Assembly (NCBI GenBank): GCA_035605975.1
Contig: DATNGG010000123.1
Span: 1 to 64,000, forward strand
Direction of reading: 5' to 3'
DNA: 64,000 nt
Source of the DNA: CAIKMD01 sp035605975
GTDB lineage: Bacteria > Pseudomonadota > Alphaproteobacteria > ATCC43930 > CGMCC-115725
The notes beneath the pieces were generated by a model. That model did no database searches and was not told where the DNA came from. It saw nothing but the letters and a program-made list of their open reading frames with translations. Below are positions 32,330-40,494 of this stretch, one piece after another. The position numbers and the translations under genes were made by a program. Within the stretch, counting starts at the first letter, position 1; every line of letters starts with the position of its first letter.

Positions 32330-33088
32330 ATGGTCCGCTCGAATGGGGAATGGGTGCCGCTTGAAGAGATCGCGCCATCGCTTGCCAGGCCGGAGGCTGA
32401 CGCTGTGCTGAGGCATGTTCTCGCGCCGATCCATCGCGATGGCTGGCGCTTCATCGCGATTTTCGCCGTCGTGGCCGCGATCCTCTTCTGGATCGCGCAG
32501 CCGCTCGGCTGGCTCGGCCTCTTGGCCACCCTTTGGTGCATCTATTTCTTCCGCGATCCCTGGCGGGTGAGCCCGCAACGCCCCGGTCTCGTGCTGTCGC
32601 CGGCGGATGGGCTCATCATCGCGATCGACGAGGCGCCGCCGCCGCCCGAGCTCGGTTTCGGCCCGCAGAGGATGCGCCGGATCGCCATCTTCATGAGCGT
32701 CTTCGACGTACATGTGAACCGCGCGCCGATGGCCGGCAACGTCGCCAAGCTTGCCTACAGCCCGGGAAAATTTTTCAATGCGAGCCTCGACAAGGCGAGC
32801 AGCGACAATGAGCGCATGGCAACCCGGCTCTCGACCGCCGGTGGCGACATTGCCGTGGTGCAGATCGCCGGGCTGGTCGCGCGCCGTATCGTCTCGACAT
32901 TGCGCGAGGGCGAAACGATCATCGCCGGCCAGCGCATCGGCCTCATCCGCTTCGGCAGCCGCGCCGAGGTCTATCTGCCGCCGAGCTGGGCGGTGCTGGC
33001 GTTGATCGGTCAGCGCGCTTTGGGCGGCGAGACCGTGCTGGCCGATGCCTCGAGCACCGAGCCGCTGCGCCGCGCGACGGAGCACTGA
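32330..33088 (+). CDS. psd: Phosphatidylserine decarboxylase proenzyme
   Basis: Pyruvoyl-dependent inner-membrane enzyme that makes phosphatidylethanolamine from phosphatidylserine. The 252-residue protein is of the short 'archaeal-type' class. Two helices span about 45-85, VLSPADGLIIAIDEAPPP and IFMSVFDVHVNRAPMAGNV follow, and the self-cleavage site lies in IGLIRFGSRAEVYLP, where the Gly-Ser bond is cut and Ser becomes the pyruvoyl group. It lies one base before pssA, which supplies its substrate. Confidence 0.95.
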   Translation: MVRSNGEWVPLEEIAPSLARPEADAVLRHVLAPIHRDGWRFIAIFAVVAAILFWIAQPLGWLGLLATLWCIYFFRDPWRVSPQRPGLVLSPADGLIIAIDEAPPPPELGFGPQRMRRIAIFMSVFDVHVNRAPMAGNVAKLAYSPGKFFNASLDKASSDNERMATRLSTAGGDIAVVQIAGLVARRIVSTLREGETIIAGQRIGLIRFGSRAEVYLPPSWAVLALIGQRALGGETVLADASSTEPLRRATEH

Positions 33089-33089
33089 C

Positions 33090-33908
33090 ATGCCGCGGCC
33101 CCGCCTGCGCGTCCGTCCGATCCGCGGCCTCTCGCTCAACCGGATGATCCCCAACATCTTGACGCTCTTGGCGCTCTGCGCCGGGATGACCGCGATGCGT
33201 CTCGCGCTCGGCGAACATTATCAGCAAGCGGTGGTCGCGATCATCGTCGCCGGCATTCTCGACGGCATCGACGGGCGCATCGCGCGCCTCCTCAAAGGCA
33301 CCTCGGAATTCGGCGCCGAGCTCGACTCGCTGTCGGATTTCGTCAGCTTCGGCGTCGCCCCCGCCCTCCTCCTCTATGTCTGGACGCTGCACAATCTGCA
33401 AAGCATCGGCTGGGTGGTGGCGCTGCTCTTCGCCGTGTGCTGCGCGCTGCGCTTGGCGCGGTTCAACACCCAGATCGGCGCCGATTTGCCGGCCTACGCC
33501 TACAATTTCTTCACGGGCGTGCCGGCGCCGGCGGGCGCTGGCCTCGCCATCCTGCCCATGCTGCTCAACTTCGAGTTCGGCTGGGACGGGTTTCGCACGC
33601 CGTGGTTCAGCGGCGCGGTGCTGGCGGCGACCGCCGCGCTGATGGTCAGCCGCGTCCCGACCTTTTCGGCGAAGCGCATCAAGGTGCCGCGCGAATGGGC
33701 GCTGGCGCTGCTCTTGGTGATCGGCGGCCTCGCCGCCCTCGCCACCACCGAGCCTTGGGCGACCTTGCTCATGATCGGCTTCATCTACATCGCCTCCATC
33801 CCGTTGAGCATCCGCGCCTTCACGCGGCTGCGCCAGGCGGCCGAGGAGCTGCGCGCGGCGGGACGCGGCGAAGTCTTGGAGATCGAGCGCAAGCGCCCGG
33901 GCGGGTGA
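33090..33908 (+). CDS. pssA: CDP-diacylglycerol-serine O-phosphatidyltransferase
   Basis: Makes phosphatidylserine from CDP-diacylglycerol and serine. The 272-residue integral membrane protein begins with SLNRMIPNILTLLALCAGMT and carries the CDP-alcohol phosphotransferase motif, visible as DGIDGRIARLLKGTSEFGAE followed by LDSLSDFVSFG. About seven further hydrophobic segments reach to near residue 240. The ATG at 33090 comes one base after the psd stop. With psd it forms the complete route to phosphatidylethanolamine. Confidence 0.95.
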   Translation: MPRPRLRVRPIRGLSLNRMIPNILTLLALCAGMTAMRLALGEHYQQAVVAIIVAGILDGIDGRIARLLKGTSEFGAELDSLSDFVSFGVAPALLLYVWTLHNLQSIGWVVALLFAVCCALRLARFNTQIGADLPAYAYNFFTGVPAPAGAGLAILPMLLNFEFGWDGFRTPWFSGAVLAATAALMVSRVPTFSAKRIKVPREWALALLLVIGGLAALATTEPWATLLMIGFIYIASIPLSIRAFTRLRQAAEELRAAGRGEVLEIERKRPGG

Positions 33909-33911
33909 CGC

Positions 33912-34925
33912 TCAGCTGCGCGGCGCGAGGCCGAATTCCCGCGCCAGAAGCTCGTAGGATTTGAGCCGCGCATCGAAATCATAGGTGATCGTCACGATCA
34001 CGAATTCCTCGATGCCGTAGCTTGTCCCGAGCGCCAGCAGCTTTTCCTTGCACTGCGCCGGATCGCCGATCACCTGACGCTGGCGGTTGAAGGCGATGCG
34101 CAGCCGCTCCTCGCGCGAATAGGGATAGGCCTCGGCCTCTTCGAGCGACGGCACCGGGCCGCGAATGCCCTGATCCATGCGCAGCCGCGAGAGGTCGCGC
34201 GAGAGGGCAAGGCGCTGCGCTTGCGTCTCGCTCTCGGCGCAGATCGCCGCGACCCCGATGCTGCCGAGCGGCGCGTCATACCACACCGAGGGGCGGAAAT
34301 TCTCGCGATAGGCGGCCATGATATCGGGCCCGTGCCGGTCGGTGATGAAATGCGCGAAGGAGAAAGCGCAGCCGAAATAGGCGGCATAGAGCGCGCTTTG
34401 GTCGCTCGAGCCCAAAAGCCAGGGCTCGGGGTAGGTTGCGCCGCGCGGCTGTGCCGTGATGCCGGCGAAGGGATGGCCGTCGGGAATGGCATCGCGCAGG
34501 AATGCCAGCAGGTCCTGGATCTGGCGCGGGAATTCCTCGATGCCGAGCGCGCCCGGGCCATGGGCGAGCGCCCTGGCCGTTGCGTAATCGCTCCCCGGGG
34601 CGCGGCCGATGCCGAGATCGATCCGCCCGGGGTAGAGCGCCTCGAGCATGCGGAACTGCTCCGCGACTTTGAGCGCGCTGTAATGGGAGAGCATCACGCC
34701 GCCCGTGCCGACGCGCATCGTTTGCGTCGCCGCGGCAAGGCGCGCTGCGAGAATTTCGGGAGACGCGCCCGCCAAGCCGTCCGATGCGTGATGCTCGGCG
34801 ACCCAATAGCGGTGATAGCCCCAGCGCTCGCAGGCGCGCGCCAGCTCGACCGATTCGGCGACCGCCTGCGTCGGCGTGCCGCCGGCGCGGATCGGCGATT
34901 GGTCGAGCACGGAGAGACGGATCAT
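33912..34925 (-). CDS. Luciferase-like (LLM class) flavin-dependent oxidoreductase
   Basis: A 337-residue TIM-barrel monooxygenase of the MsnO8/YhbW-type group. Visible pieces are IRLSVLDQSPIRAGGTPTQA at the start, GYHRYWVAEHHASDGLAGAS, RVGTGGVMLSHYSALKVAEQ, LYPGRIDLGIGRAPGSD and PWLLGSSDQSALYAAYFG. The family uses reduced FMN (or F420 in some groups); the substrate cannot be told from sequence. The ATG at 34925 is chosen; an in-frame start at 34991 would translate part of the palindromic repeat upstream. It is convergent with pssA, ending three bases past its stop. Confidence 0.88.
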   Translation of the reverse strand: MIRLSVLDQSPIRAGGTPTQAVAESVELARACERWGYHRYWVAEHHASDGLAGASPEILAARLAAATQTMRVGTGGVMLSHYSALKVAEQFRMLEALYPGRIDLGIGRAPGSDYATARALAHGPGALGIEEFPRQIQDLLAFLRDAIPDGHPFAGITAQPRGATYPEPWLLGSSDQSALYAAYFGCAFSFAHFITDRHGPDIMAAYRENFRPSVWYDAPLGSIGVAAICAESETQAQRLALSRDLSRLRMDQGIRGPVPSLEEAEAYPYSREERLRIAFNRQRQVIGDPAQCKEKLLALGTSYGIEEFVIVTITYDFDARLKSYELLAREFGLAPRS

Positions 34926-34953
34926 GATGATAAGCAGCTCAGAACAATGATTC

Positions 34954-34982
34954 CCGTCGTCCCCGCGAAAGCGGGGACCCAG
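34954..34982 (+). repeat. Left copy of the 29-bp inverted repeat flanking the GIY-YIG gene
   Basis: The 29 bases match positions 35302-35330 exactly on the opposite strand. Inside lies the perfect hairpin GTCCCCGCGAAAGCGGGGAC (34959-34978, 8-bp stem, GAAA loop), flanked by CCGTC on one side and CCAG on the other. It is a REP-like palindrome with an asymmetric border. Confidence 0.85.
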
Positions 34983-34998
34983 AGCGAGCAACCGGCAT

Positions 34999-35295
34999 AT
35001 GAAGCAAAAGCAACCATGCGTCTACATTCTCGCCAGCCGGAGAAACGGTACCCTCTACATCGGCGTGACCAGCAACGTCGCGCAGAGGACATGGCAGCAT
35101 CGCACAGAAGCGGTCGAAGGGTTCACGAGAAATTATCACGTGCACATGCTTGTTTATCTCGAATTCCACGCCACGATGGAAGCAGCGATCATCCGCGAAA
35201 AGCAACTCAAGAAATGGCGCCGTCAATGGAAGTTGCAACTGATCGAGCGCGATAATCCCTCATGGCGCGATCTCTATGATGATCTCCTTGCGTAA
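34999..35295 (+). CDS. GIY-YIG nuclease family protein
   Basis: A 98-residue single-domain protein of the UPF0213/YhbQ type. CVYILASRRNGTLYIGVTSN contains the two characteristic strands (VYIL and LYIGVT), and QRTWQHR gives the conserved Arg/His region. A following helix ends in IREKQLKKWRRQWK, whose Glu is the expected metal ligand; the last residues WRDLYDDLL are typical. Stand-alone members are of uncertain function. The gene sits between two exact inverted copies of a REP-like palindrome, 16 and 6 bases from its ends, suggesting that gene and repeats form one unit. Confidence 0.88.
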   Translation: MKQKQPCVYILASRRNGTLYIGVTSNVAQRTWQHRTEAVEGFTRNYHVHMLVYLEFHATMEAAIIREKQLKKWRRQWKLQLIERDNPSWRDLYDDLLA

Positions 35296-35301
35296 CCCGC
35301 C

Positions 35302-35330
35302 CTGGGTCCCCGCTTTCGCGGGGACGACGG
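35302..35330 (-). repeat. Right copy of the 29-bp inverted repeat flanking the GIY-YIG gene
   Basis: Exact reverse complement of 34954-34982, containing the hairpin GTCCCCGC-TTTC-GCGGGGAC. It begins seven bases after the GIY-YIG stop codon and lies before the convergent prfC 3' end, where it could also act as a terminator. Confidence 0.85.
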
Positions 35331-35349
35331 TCAAAGAGCGTCCCCACAC

Positions 35350-36963
35350 CTACCCGCCCGCCAGCTCCTCGGTCTGTTCGCGCGTCGCGTTGAAGGTCAG
35401 TTTCGGCCAGTCCTTCGTCATGCGGTCGAGATCCCAGGCATTGCGCGCGAGGAACACCGGAACGCCGTCATGGTCCTCGGCGATCATGGAACGGTTGGCA
35501 TCTTCGAAGCGCTTCACCTCCTCGGCCGCGCCCGAAACCCAGCGCGCGGTCTCGAACTGGCTCTGCTCGAAACGCACGCCGAGATCGTATTCGCTCTTGA
35601 TGCGCGCGGCCAAGACTTCGAGCTGCAGCGGACCGACGACGCCGACGATCCAGTCGCCGCCGGTCAGCGGACGGAACACGCGCGTCACGCCCTCTTCAGC
35701 GAGCTGCTCCAGCGCGCGCTTCAGATGCTTCGACTTCATCGGGTCTTCGAGGCGCACGCGGCGCAGGATCTCGGGGGCAAAGCTCGGGATACCGGTGATG
35801 CGCAGCTCCTCACCTTCGGTCAGCGTGTCGCCGATGCGCAGCGTGCCGTGATTGGGAATGCCGATGATGTCGCCCGGCCAGGCCTCCTCCGCGAGGTTGC
35901 GCTCGCGCGCGAGGAACAGCACCGGGTTCTGGATGCTCATGGTCTTGCCGCTGCGGCGATGCTTCAATTTCATGCCGCGGCGGAAGCGGCCCGAGCAGAG
36001 GCGCAGAAAGGCGATGCGGTCGCGATGCTGCGGATCGATATTCGCCTGCACCTTGAAGACGAAGCCCGCGACCTTGGGCGAGCCCGGCTCGATCGGATGC
36101 GGCAGCGCCGGCTGCGGCCGCGGGCTTGGCGCCAGCGCGCCAACGCCTTTCATCAATTCGCGCACGCCGAAATTGTTGAGCGCCGAGCCGAAGAAGACCG
36201 GCGTCATATGACCCTGTCGATAGGCCTCGCGGTCGAAAGCCGGCGTCAAGCCGCGCGCCATCGCCACTTCCTCGCGCAGCTTTTGCAGCGCCGCCGTCGG
36301 CAGGAGCTGCTCGAGCTTGGGATCATCGAGACCACTGCAGCGCACCGGGTCGGTGATGCGCTCGCCGGCGCCGCGCTCGAACAGCAGCAGCGCGTCGGCG
36401 AAGAGATCGTAGGTGCCGAGGAAGTCTCGCCCCATGCCGATCGGCCAGCTCGCCGGGACGACGTCGAGGGCAAGGCGGCGCTCGATCTCGTCCATCAGAT
36501 CGAACGGCTCGCGGCCTTCGCGGTCGAGCTTGTTGACGAAGGTGATGATCGGCACGTCGCGCAGGCGGCACACCTCGAAGAGCTTCAAGGTCTGCGCCTC
36601 GATGCCGCGCGCGGCATCGAGCACCATCACCGCGCTGTCGACCGCGGTGAGCGTCCGGTAGGTGTCCTCGCTGAAATCCTGGTGGCCGGGCGTGTCGAGG
36701 AGGTTGAAGGCGAGGCCGTCATGCTCGAAGCTCATGACGGCGGAGCTGACCGAGATGCCGCGCTCGCGCTCCACCTCCATCCAGTCCGAGCGCACGCGCC
36801 GTCGCTCGCCCCGCGCCTTGACCTCGCCCGCGAGCTGGATCGCGCCGCCGAACAGCAGCAGCTTCTCCGTCAGCGTGGTCTTGCCGGCATCGGGGTGGGA
36901 GATGATCGCGAAGGTGCGCCGTCTGGCGATTTCGCCGAGAAGTTCGGCCGGGAGCGCATCCAT
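35350..36963 (-). CDS. prfC: Peptide chain release factor 3
   Basis: Translational GTPase that recycles RF1/RF2 after stop-codon hydrolysis. The 537-residue protein has G1 FAIISHPDAGKTTLTEKLLL, the switch region RGISVSSAVMSFEHDG, G3 LLDTPGHQDFSEDTYRTLTA and G4 TFVNKLDREG. EF-Tu-like domain II and the RF3-specific C-terminal domain follow (VGVVGPLQLEVLAARIKSEY). Length and motifs are those of RF3 rather than EF-G. It is transcribed alone on the minus strand. Confidence 0.97.
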   Translation of the reverse strand: MDALPAELLGEIARRRTFAIISHPDAGKTTLTEKLLLFGGAIQLAGEVKARGERRRVRSDWMEVERERGISVSSAVMSFEHDGLAFNLLDTPGHQDFSEDTYRTLTAVDSAVMVLDAARGIEAQTLKLFEVCRLRDVPIITFVNKLDREGREPFDLMDEIERRLALDVVPASWPIGMGRDFLGTYDLFADALLLFERGAGERITDPVRCSGLDDPKLEQLLPTAALQKLREEVAMARGLTPAFDREAYRQGHMTPVFFGSALNNFGVRELMKGVGALAPSPRPQPALPHPIEPGSPKVAGFVFKVQANIDPQHRDRIAFLRLCSGRFRRGMKLKHRRSGKTMSIQNPVLFLARERNLAEEAWPGDIIGIPNHGTLRIGDTLTEGEELRITGIPSFAPEILRRVRLEDPMKSKHLKRALEQLAEEGVTRVFRPLTGGDWIVGVVGPLQLEVLAARIKSEYDLGVRFEQSQFETARWVSGAAEEVKRFEDANRSMIAEDHDGVPVFLARNAWDLDRMTKDWPKLTFNATREQTEELAGG

Positions 36964-37126
36964 AATGCCGGTGCTTACCCGCCGGACCCGGCGAAATCAA
37001 CCGGCGCGATAACGCAAAAGTGAGGGCGCCGCGCCTGCCCGTGTTCGACCCTTCATGGTATGAGCGACCCGGCACGCCCCGCGCGAAAACGCACGGGTGG
37101 CGGCCTCGGAGACAGGGGGAGACATC

Positions 37127-37729
37127 ATGCGCGCAAAGCCATTACTCGTCGTCGCACTGCTTGCATCCTTGGCGATGCCGGCCTTCGCTCAGGCGCCGCA
37201 GGGCACGCCCGTCAACATACGCGGCACGGTCGCGAAACTGGCCGGGCAGAACCTCACGGTCAAGGAGCGCGACGGCAAGACCGTCACCGTGGCGCTTGCG
37301 CCCAATTCCCGGGTCTCCGCTCTCGCGAGGAAGAAGCTCAGCGACATCAAGGTTGGCGACAACGTCGCCTCGACCTCGATGCCGGGAAAGGACGGCAAGC
37401 TGCACGCCGTCGAAATTCACTTCCTGCCGCCTTTCGTTCCCGAAAGCCAGTTTCCTTACGATCTGAGGCCCGGCAGCATCATGACCAACGCCCATGCCAC
37501 GGGCGTCGCGACGGCCAAGAGGGGCGGCACGCTGACGGTCAATGTCAAGGGAAAGCCGGTCGAGGTCGTGGTCGATTCGAAAACGAAGATCGTCGGCAAT
37601 ACCGATGCGTCGATGAGCGATCTGAAGCCCGGCAAAGCGGTGTTCCTGCGCGCCACCAAGACCGCCGACGGCACCATCACCGCCAACAACGCGACGGTCG
37701 AGAAGAACGGCATCAAGCCGCCGATGTAA
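37127..37729 (+). CDS. Secreted DUF5666-like beta-strand protein, paralogue 1
   Basis: A 200-residue protein with a signal peptide (LLVVALLASLAMPAFAQ) and a mature part made of short strand repeats of the kind PVNIRGTVAKLAGQNLTVKE and GGTLTVNVKGKPVEVVVD. These resemble DUF5666/OB-like modules in which a 'VxGxVxxxxGxxLTVKxxxG' unit recurs. It ends NATVEKNGIKPPM. GGGGGAGA precedes the ATG at 37127. The next gene is a close paralogue, so the pair arose by tandem duplication. Likely periplasmic; no enzymatic motif is seen. Confidence 0.75.
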   Translation: MRAKPLLVVALLASLAMPAFAQAPQGTPVNIRGTVAKLAGQNLTVKERDGKTVTVALAPNSRVSALARKKLSDIKVGDNVASTSMPGKDGKLHAVEIHFLPPFVPESQFPYDLRPGSIMTNAHATGVATAKRGGTLTVNVKGKPVEVVVDSKTKIVGNTDASMSDLKPGKAVFLRATKTADGTITANNATVEKNGIKPPM

Positions 37730-37748
37730 CCGGCGGCTTGCCCGCCGG
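37730..37748 (+). terminator. Hairpin directly after paralogue 1
   Basis: CCGGCGG (37730-37736) pairs with CCGCCGG (37742-37748) across five bases, starting right at the stop codon. It may limit read-through into paralogue 2, whose own leader follows; there is no T-run. Confidence 0.4.
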
Positions 37749-37841
37749 CGCATTTCGCTTAATCTCGCTCGTGCCGGAGCCGAGGGGAGCCAAGCGCTCG
37801 CCCCGCGCGGCGGCGCTTTGCGACCGCTCGAGGCCATAACG

Positions 37842-38453
37842 ATGTGGACAAAACCCCTTCTCGTCGCCGCGACGATCGCCGGATTGATCGCGCCGGCGCT
37901 GGCGCAGGCGCCGCAAGGCGTTCCGACGAGCGTGCGCGGCGCCATCGTCAAGCTTCAGGATCGCAGCCTTACCATCAAAACCCGCGACGGCGCGCTCGCG
38001 ACGGTCTTGCTTGCCCCGAGCTACCGCGTGCAGAGTCTGGTGCGCAAGAAGCTCTCCGATATCCATGCCGGCGACTTCGTCGGCTCGACCTCGGTGCCGG
38101 GCGCCGACGGCAAGCTCCACGCAGTGGAGGTGCATATCTTCCCCGAAGCGCGGCGCGGCGCGGGGGAAGGCCAATATCCCTGGGATCTGCGCCCGCAAAG
38201 CCTGATGACCAACGCGACCGTGATCGGCATCGCCAAGGCGCCGCAGGGCCAGATCCTCTCGGTCAACTACAAGAACGGCACGGCGCAGGTGATCGTCGGG
38301 CCGGAGACGCCGATCGTCGCGACCGTCCCGGCAACGCCACGCGATCTGAAGCGCGGCAAGGCGGTCTATGTCTTTGCCCGCAAGGGCACGGACGGCACGC
38401 TCACCGCCCGATCGGTGACGGTCGAGAAAAACGGCGTCAAGCCGCCGATGTAA
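37842..38453 (+). CDS. Secreted DUF5666-like beta-strand protein, paralogue 2
   Basis: A 203-residue protein parallel to the preceding gene over its entire length: signal peptide ending ALAQAPQG, then VPTSVRGAIVKLQDRSLTIK, VRKKLSDIHAGDFVGSTSVP, DGKLHAVEVHIFPE, YPWDLRPQSLMTNATVIGIA and the end VTVEKNGVKPPM. Identical or near-identical blocks in the same order (KKLSDI.GD, STS.PG.DGKLHAVE, DLRP.S.MTNA, TVEKNG.KPPM) show a tandem duplication followed by divergence. Function unknown; probably periplasmic. Confidence 0.75.
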   Translation: MWTKPLLVAATIAGLIAPALAQAPQGVPTSVRGAIVKLQDRSLTIKTRDGALATVLLAPSYRVQSLVRKKLSDIHAGDFVGSTSVPGADGKLHAVEVHIFPEARRGAGEGQYPWDLRPQSLMTNATVIGIAKAPQGQILSVNYKNGTAQVIVGPETPIVATVPATPRDLKRGKAVYVFARKGTDGTLTARSVTVEKNGVKPPM

Positions 38454-38537
38454 GCCGGCGGCGCGGTGCCGCGCCGGTTGACAGGAAAGGCTCTCGCTCT
38501 AGGGTGACTTGGCGCCGCTGTTCGGCGCGAGGCGAGG

Positions 38538-39749
38538 GTGAATTTGGCAAAACCTGATCCGATTCTGATCGTCGGCGCCGGGCCGGCGGGGTTGGCGCTT
38601 GCCGTGCGCCTGGCGCTGGCCGATGTGCCGGCGCTGGTTTTCGAGGCGGAGGAGAAGCTGCCGCGCGATCTGCGCGCCGGGACCTTCCATCCGCCGACCG
38701 TCGAATTGCTCGATTCGATCGGCGTCGGCCAGGATTTCCTCGCCATGGGCATCAAGGTGCCGCGCTGGCAGATTCGCGGCCGCGCGGAAGGCGTGATCGT
38801 CGAGTGGGATCTCTCCCTGCTCAAGGACGAGACGCCCTATCCTTTCCGCTTCCATTGCGAGCAGTTCAAGCTGACACCGCTGCTCAAAGCGCGGTTCGAG
38901 ACGCTCGGCGGCACGGTGAAATTCGCGCATCGCTTCGTTGACGCGACACAGGACGGCTCGGGCGTCACCGCGCGGTTCGAGACGCCGGGCGGGATCGAGA
39001 CGGTACGGGGACGCTATCTCATCGGCGCCGACGGCGCGCGCAGCGCGGTGCGGCATCTGATGGATGTCGCCTTCGAAGGCTTCACCTGGCCCGAGCGCTT
39101 CCTCGTCATCGGCATTCGCCAGGACCTCGCGCCGCATGGCTATACCTTCAACGCCTATGTCGCCGATCCGGTCGATTGGGGCGCGATCTTCAAGATGCCG
39201 CATGAGGGGCCGCCCGGACTCTGGCGCGTGCTGTTCCCGCCCGATCCCGATCTCTCCGACGAGACGGTGCTGGGCCATGACTTCGCGGCGAAGGGCCTCA
39301 AGCACTTCCTCGCCCTGCCCGGCCCGTGGGACATCGTCCACACCAATATCTACCGCGTGCATCAGCGCGTCGCCGCCGAGTTCCGCCGCGGCCGCTATGT
39401 CATCGTCGGCGACGCGGCGCATGTGAACAATCCCTTGGGCGCATTCGGCCTCAACGGGGCGCTGCAGGCGACGTTCAATCTCGGCGAGAAGCTCGCGCAA
39501 GTCGCCCGCGGCGAGGCCGAGGAGGCGCTGCTCGACAAATATGTGCGTCAGCGGCGCGCCGCCAATGTCGCCTTCGTCCAGGCGCAATCGATCCGCAACA
39601 AGCAGGTGCTCGAGGAGAAAGACCCGGCGGTGCGGCAACGCAACCTCGACGAGCTGCGCGCCATCGCCGCCGATCCGGTCCGCCACAAGGAATATGTCGT
39701 CCGCAGCTCGATGATCTGGAGCGTGCGCCACGCGGCCGGCATCGCCTGA
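38538..39749 (+). CDS. FAD-dependent aromatic hydroxylase-like monooxygenase
   Basis: A 403-residue class A flavoprotein monooxygenase. PILIVGAGPAGLALAVRLAL is the FAD-binding dinucleotide fold, RYLIGADGARSAVRHLM the DG motif, and RYVIVGDAAHVNNPLGAFGL the GD motif. The TFHPPTVELLDSIGVG segment is like 3-(3-hydroxyphenyl)propionate and related hydroxylases. The start is GTG at 38538 with GAGGCGAGG upstream. The C-terminal thioredoxin-like domain of longer homologues is absent. No ring-cleavage genes are adjacent, so the substrate is unknown. Confidence 0.85.
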   Translation: MNLAKPDPILIVGAGPAGLALAVRLALADVPALVFEAEEKLPRDLRAGTFHPPTVELLDSIGVGQDFLAMGIKVPRWQIRGRAEGVIVEWDLSLLKDETPYPFRFHCEQFKLTPLLKARFETLGGTVKFAHRFVDATQDGSGVTARFETPGGIETVRGRYLIGADGARSAVRHLMDVAFEGFTWPERFLVIGIRQDLAPHGYTFNAYVADPVDWGAIFKMPHEGPPGLWRVLFPPDPDLSDETVLGHDFAAKGLKHFLALPGPWDIVHTNIYRVHQRVAAEFRRGRYVIVGDAAHVNNPLGAFGLNGALQATFNLGEKLAQVARGEAEEALLDKYVRQRRAANVAFVQAQSIRNKQVLEEKDPAVRQRNLDELRAIAADPVRHKEYVVRSSMIWSVRHAAGIA

Positions 39750-39798
39750 CCGGCAAAATTTTAACCCGGCGGCGGATTTGTTGCGCGGCGCCAGGCGT

Positions 39799-39837
39799 TA
39801 TAATCGCGGCATCCGGGCGGGATGGCCCACCCGGATG
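39799..39837 (+). promoter_or_regulatory. TATAAT and leader hairpin before the small membrane protein gene
   Basis: TATAAT occurs at 39799-39804, and CATCCGGG (39810-39817) pairs with CCCGGATG about 12 bases later. The hairpin would form the very 5' end of a transcript started here. Whether it stabilises the mRNA or regulates is unknown. The -35 region (TTGTTG near 39778) has a short spacer. Confidence 0.35.
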
Positions 39838-39863
39838 CGGCTTGAGAGAGGAACGGGCCAATT

Positions 39864-40202
39864 TTGTCCGAGATGTCGCCGCTGGCGCGCTATTTCGCGC
39901 TCCTTGCCGTTGCCTGGATGATCGCCATGACCTGGCGGCTTTATCCGCAATTCAAGGATGCGATCCGGGTCGATGGCCGCCTGACGACGGTCACGGATTA
40001 CATCGGCGCGGTCTGCGGCGAGCGCGTCGGCCCCGCCGCAGCCACGTGTCTCGCCGAGGCGCGCGAGGATGCGCGGCGCTTGCTGCGGCGCGAGCAGGGC
40101 AATTCGATCCTGCTGATCATCGGGCCGATCCTTCTCTATCTCGCGATTTATCTGCCGGCGGCGGCGTGGCGCGGACGGCGGCGCGTTGCATCCGATGGCT
40201 GA
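39864..40202 (+). CDS. Small protein with two membrane segments, unknown function
   Basis: A 112-residue protein. The first hydrophobic segment is ARYFALLAVAWMIAMTWRLY and the second ILLIIGPILLYLAIYLPAAA. Between them lies a soluble loop with two Cys (AVCGERVGPAAATCLAEARE) that could form a disulfide if periplasmic. The start is uncertain: TTG at 39864, or the ATG three codons later at 39873; GAGAGAGG lies upstream of both. No family recognised. It is followed after 12 bases by another small exported protein, so the two are probably co-transcribed. Confidence 0.6.
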   Translation: MSEMSPLARYFALLAVAWMIAMTWRLYPQFKDAIRVDGRLTTVTDYIGAVCGERVGPAAATCLAEAREDARRLLRREQGNSILLIIGPILLYLAIYLPAAAWRGRRRVASDG

Positions 40203-40214
40203 GACAGGAGGCTC

Positions 40215-40487
40215 ATGCGCACAATTCCCCTCTTTGCATCTCTCGTCGCGTTGACGCTCGCCGGCACGCTTGCCGCGCCGCACGCCGCCCGCGCGGACAC
40301 GCAGCAAAAGCAGAATTTCTCCATCTGGCATCAGATGGACGATTGCACGAAGCAGGCGGCCAAGCAGTTCCCCGATCACACCGCCGACAGCAACGCCAAG
40401 CGCGAGGCGGCGCGCCAGGCTTGCCTGCGCGCCCGCCGCTTGCCGGTCAACGCGCCGGTCGCACCGCCGCCACCGCAGCAGCACTGA
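40215..40487 (+). CDS. Small secreted protein, unknown function
   Basis: A 90-residue protein with a classical signal peptide (LFASLVALTLAGTLAAPHAA, cleavage near ARA-DT). The mature part has two Cys (MDDCTKQAAKQFPDHT and ARQACLRARRLP) and a Pro-rich end (NAPVAPPPPQQH), suggesting a small disulfide-bonded periplasmic protein. AGGAGG lies just before the ATG. It is convergent with the next gene, eight bases apart at their stops. No family recognised. Confidence 0.6.
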   Translation: MRTIPLFASLVALTLAGTLAAPHAARADTQQKQNFSIWHQMDDCTKQAAKQFPDHTADSNAKREAARQACLRARRLPVNAPVAPPPPQQH

Positions 40488-40494
40488 AGCCGCC

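Noticed and set aside
34954..35330. GIY-YIG gene as a homing endonuclease inside an intron or intein
   Set aside because: It stands alone between genes, flanked by palindromes, with no split host gene.
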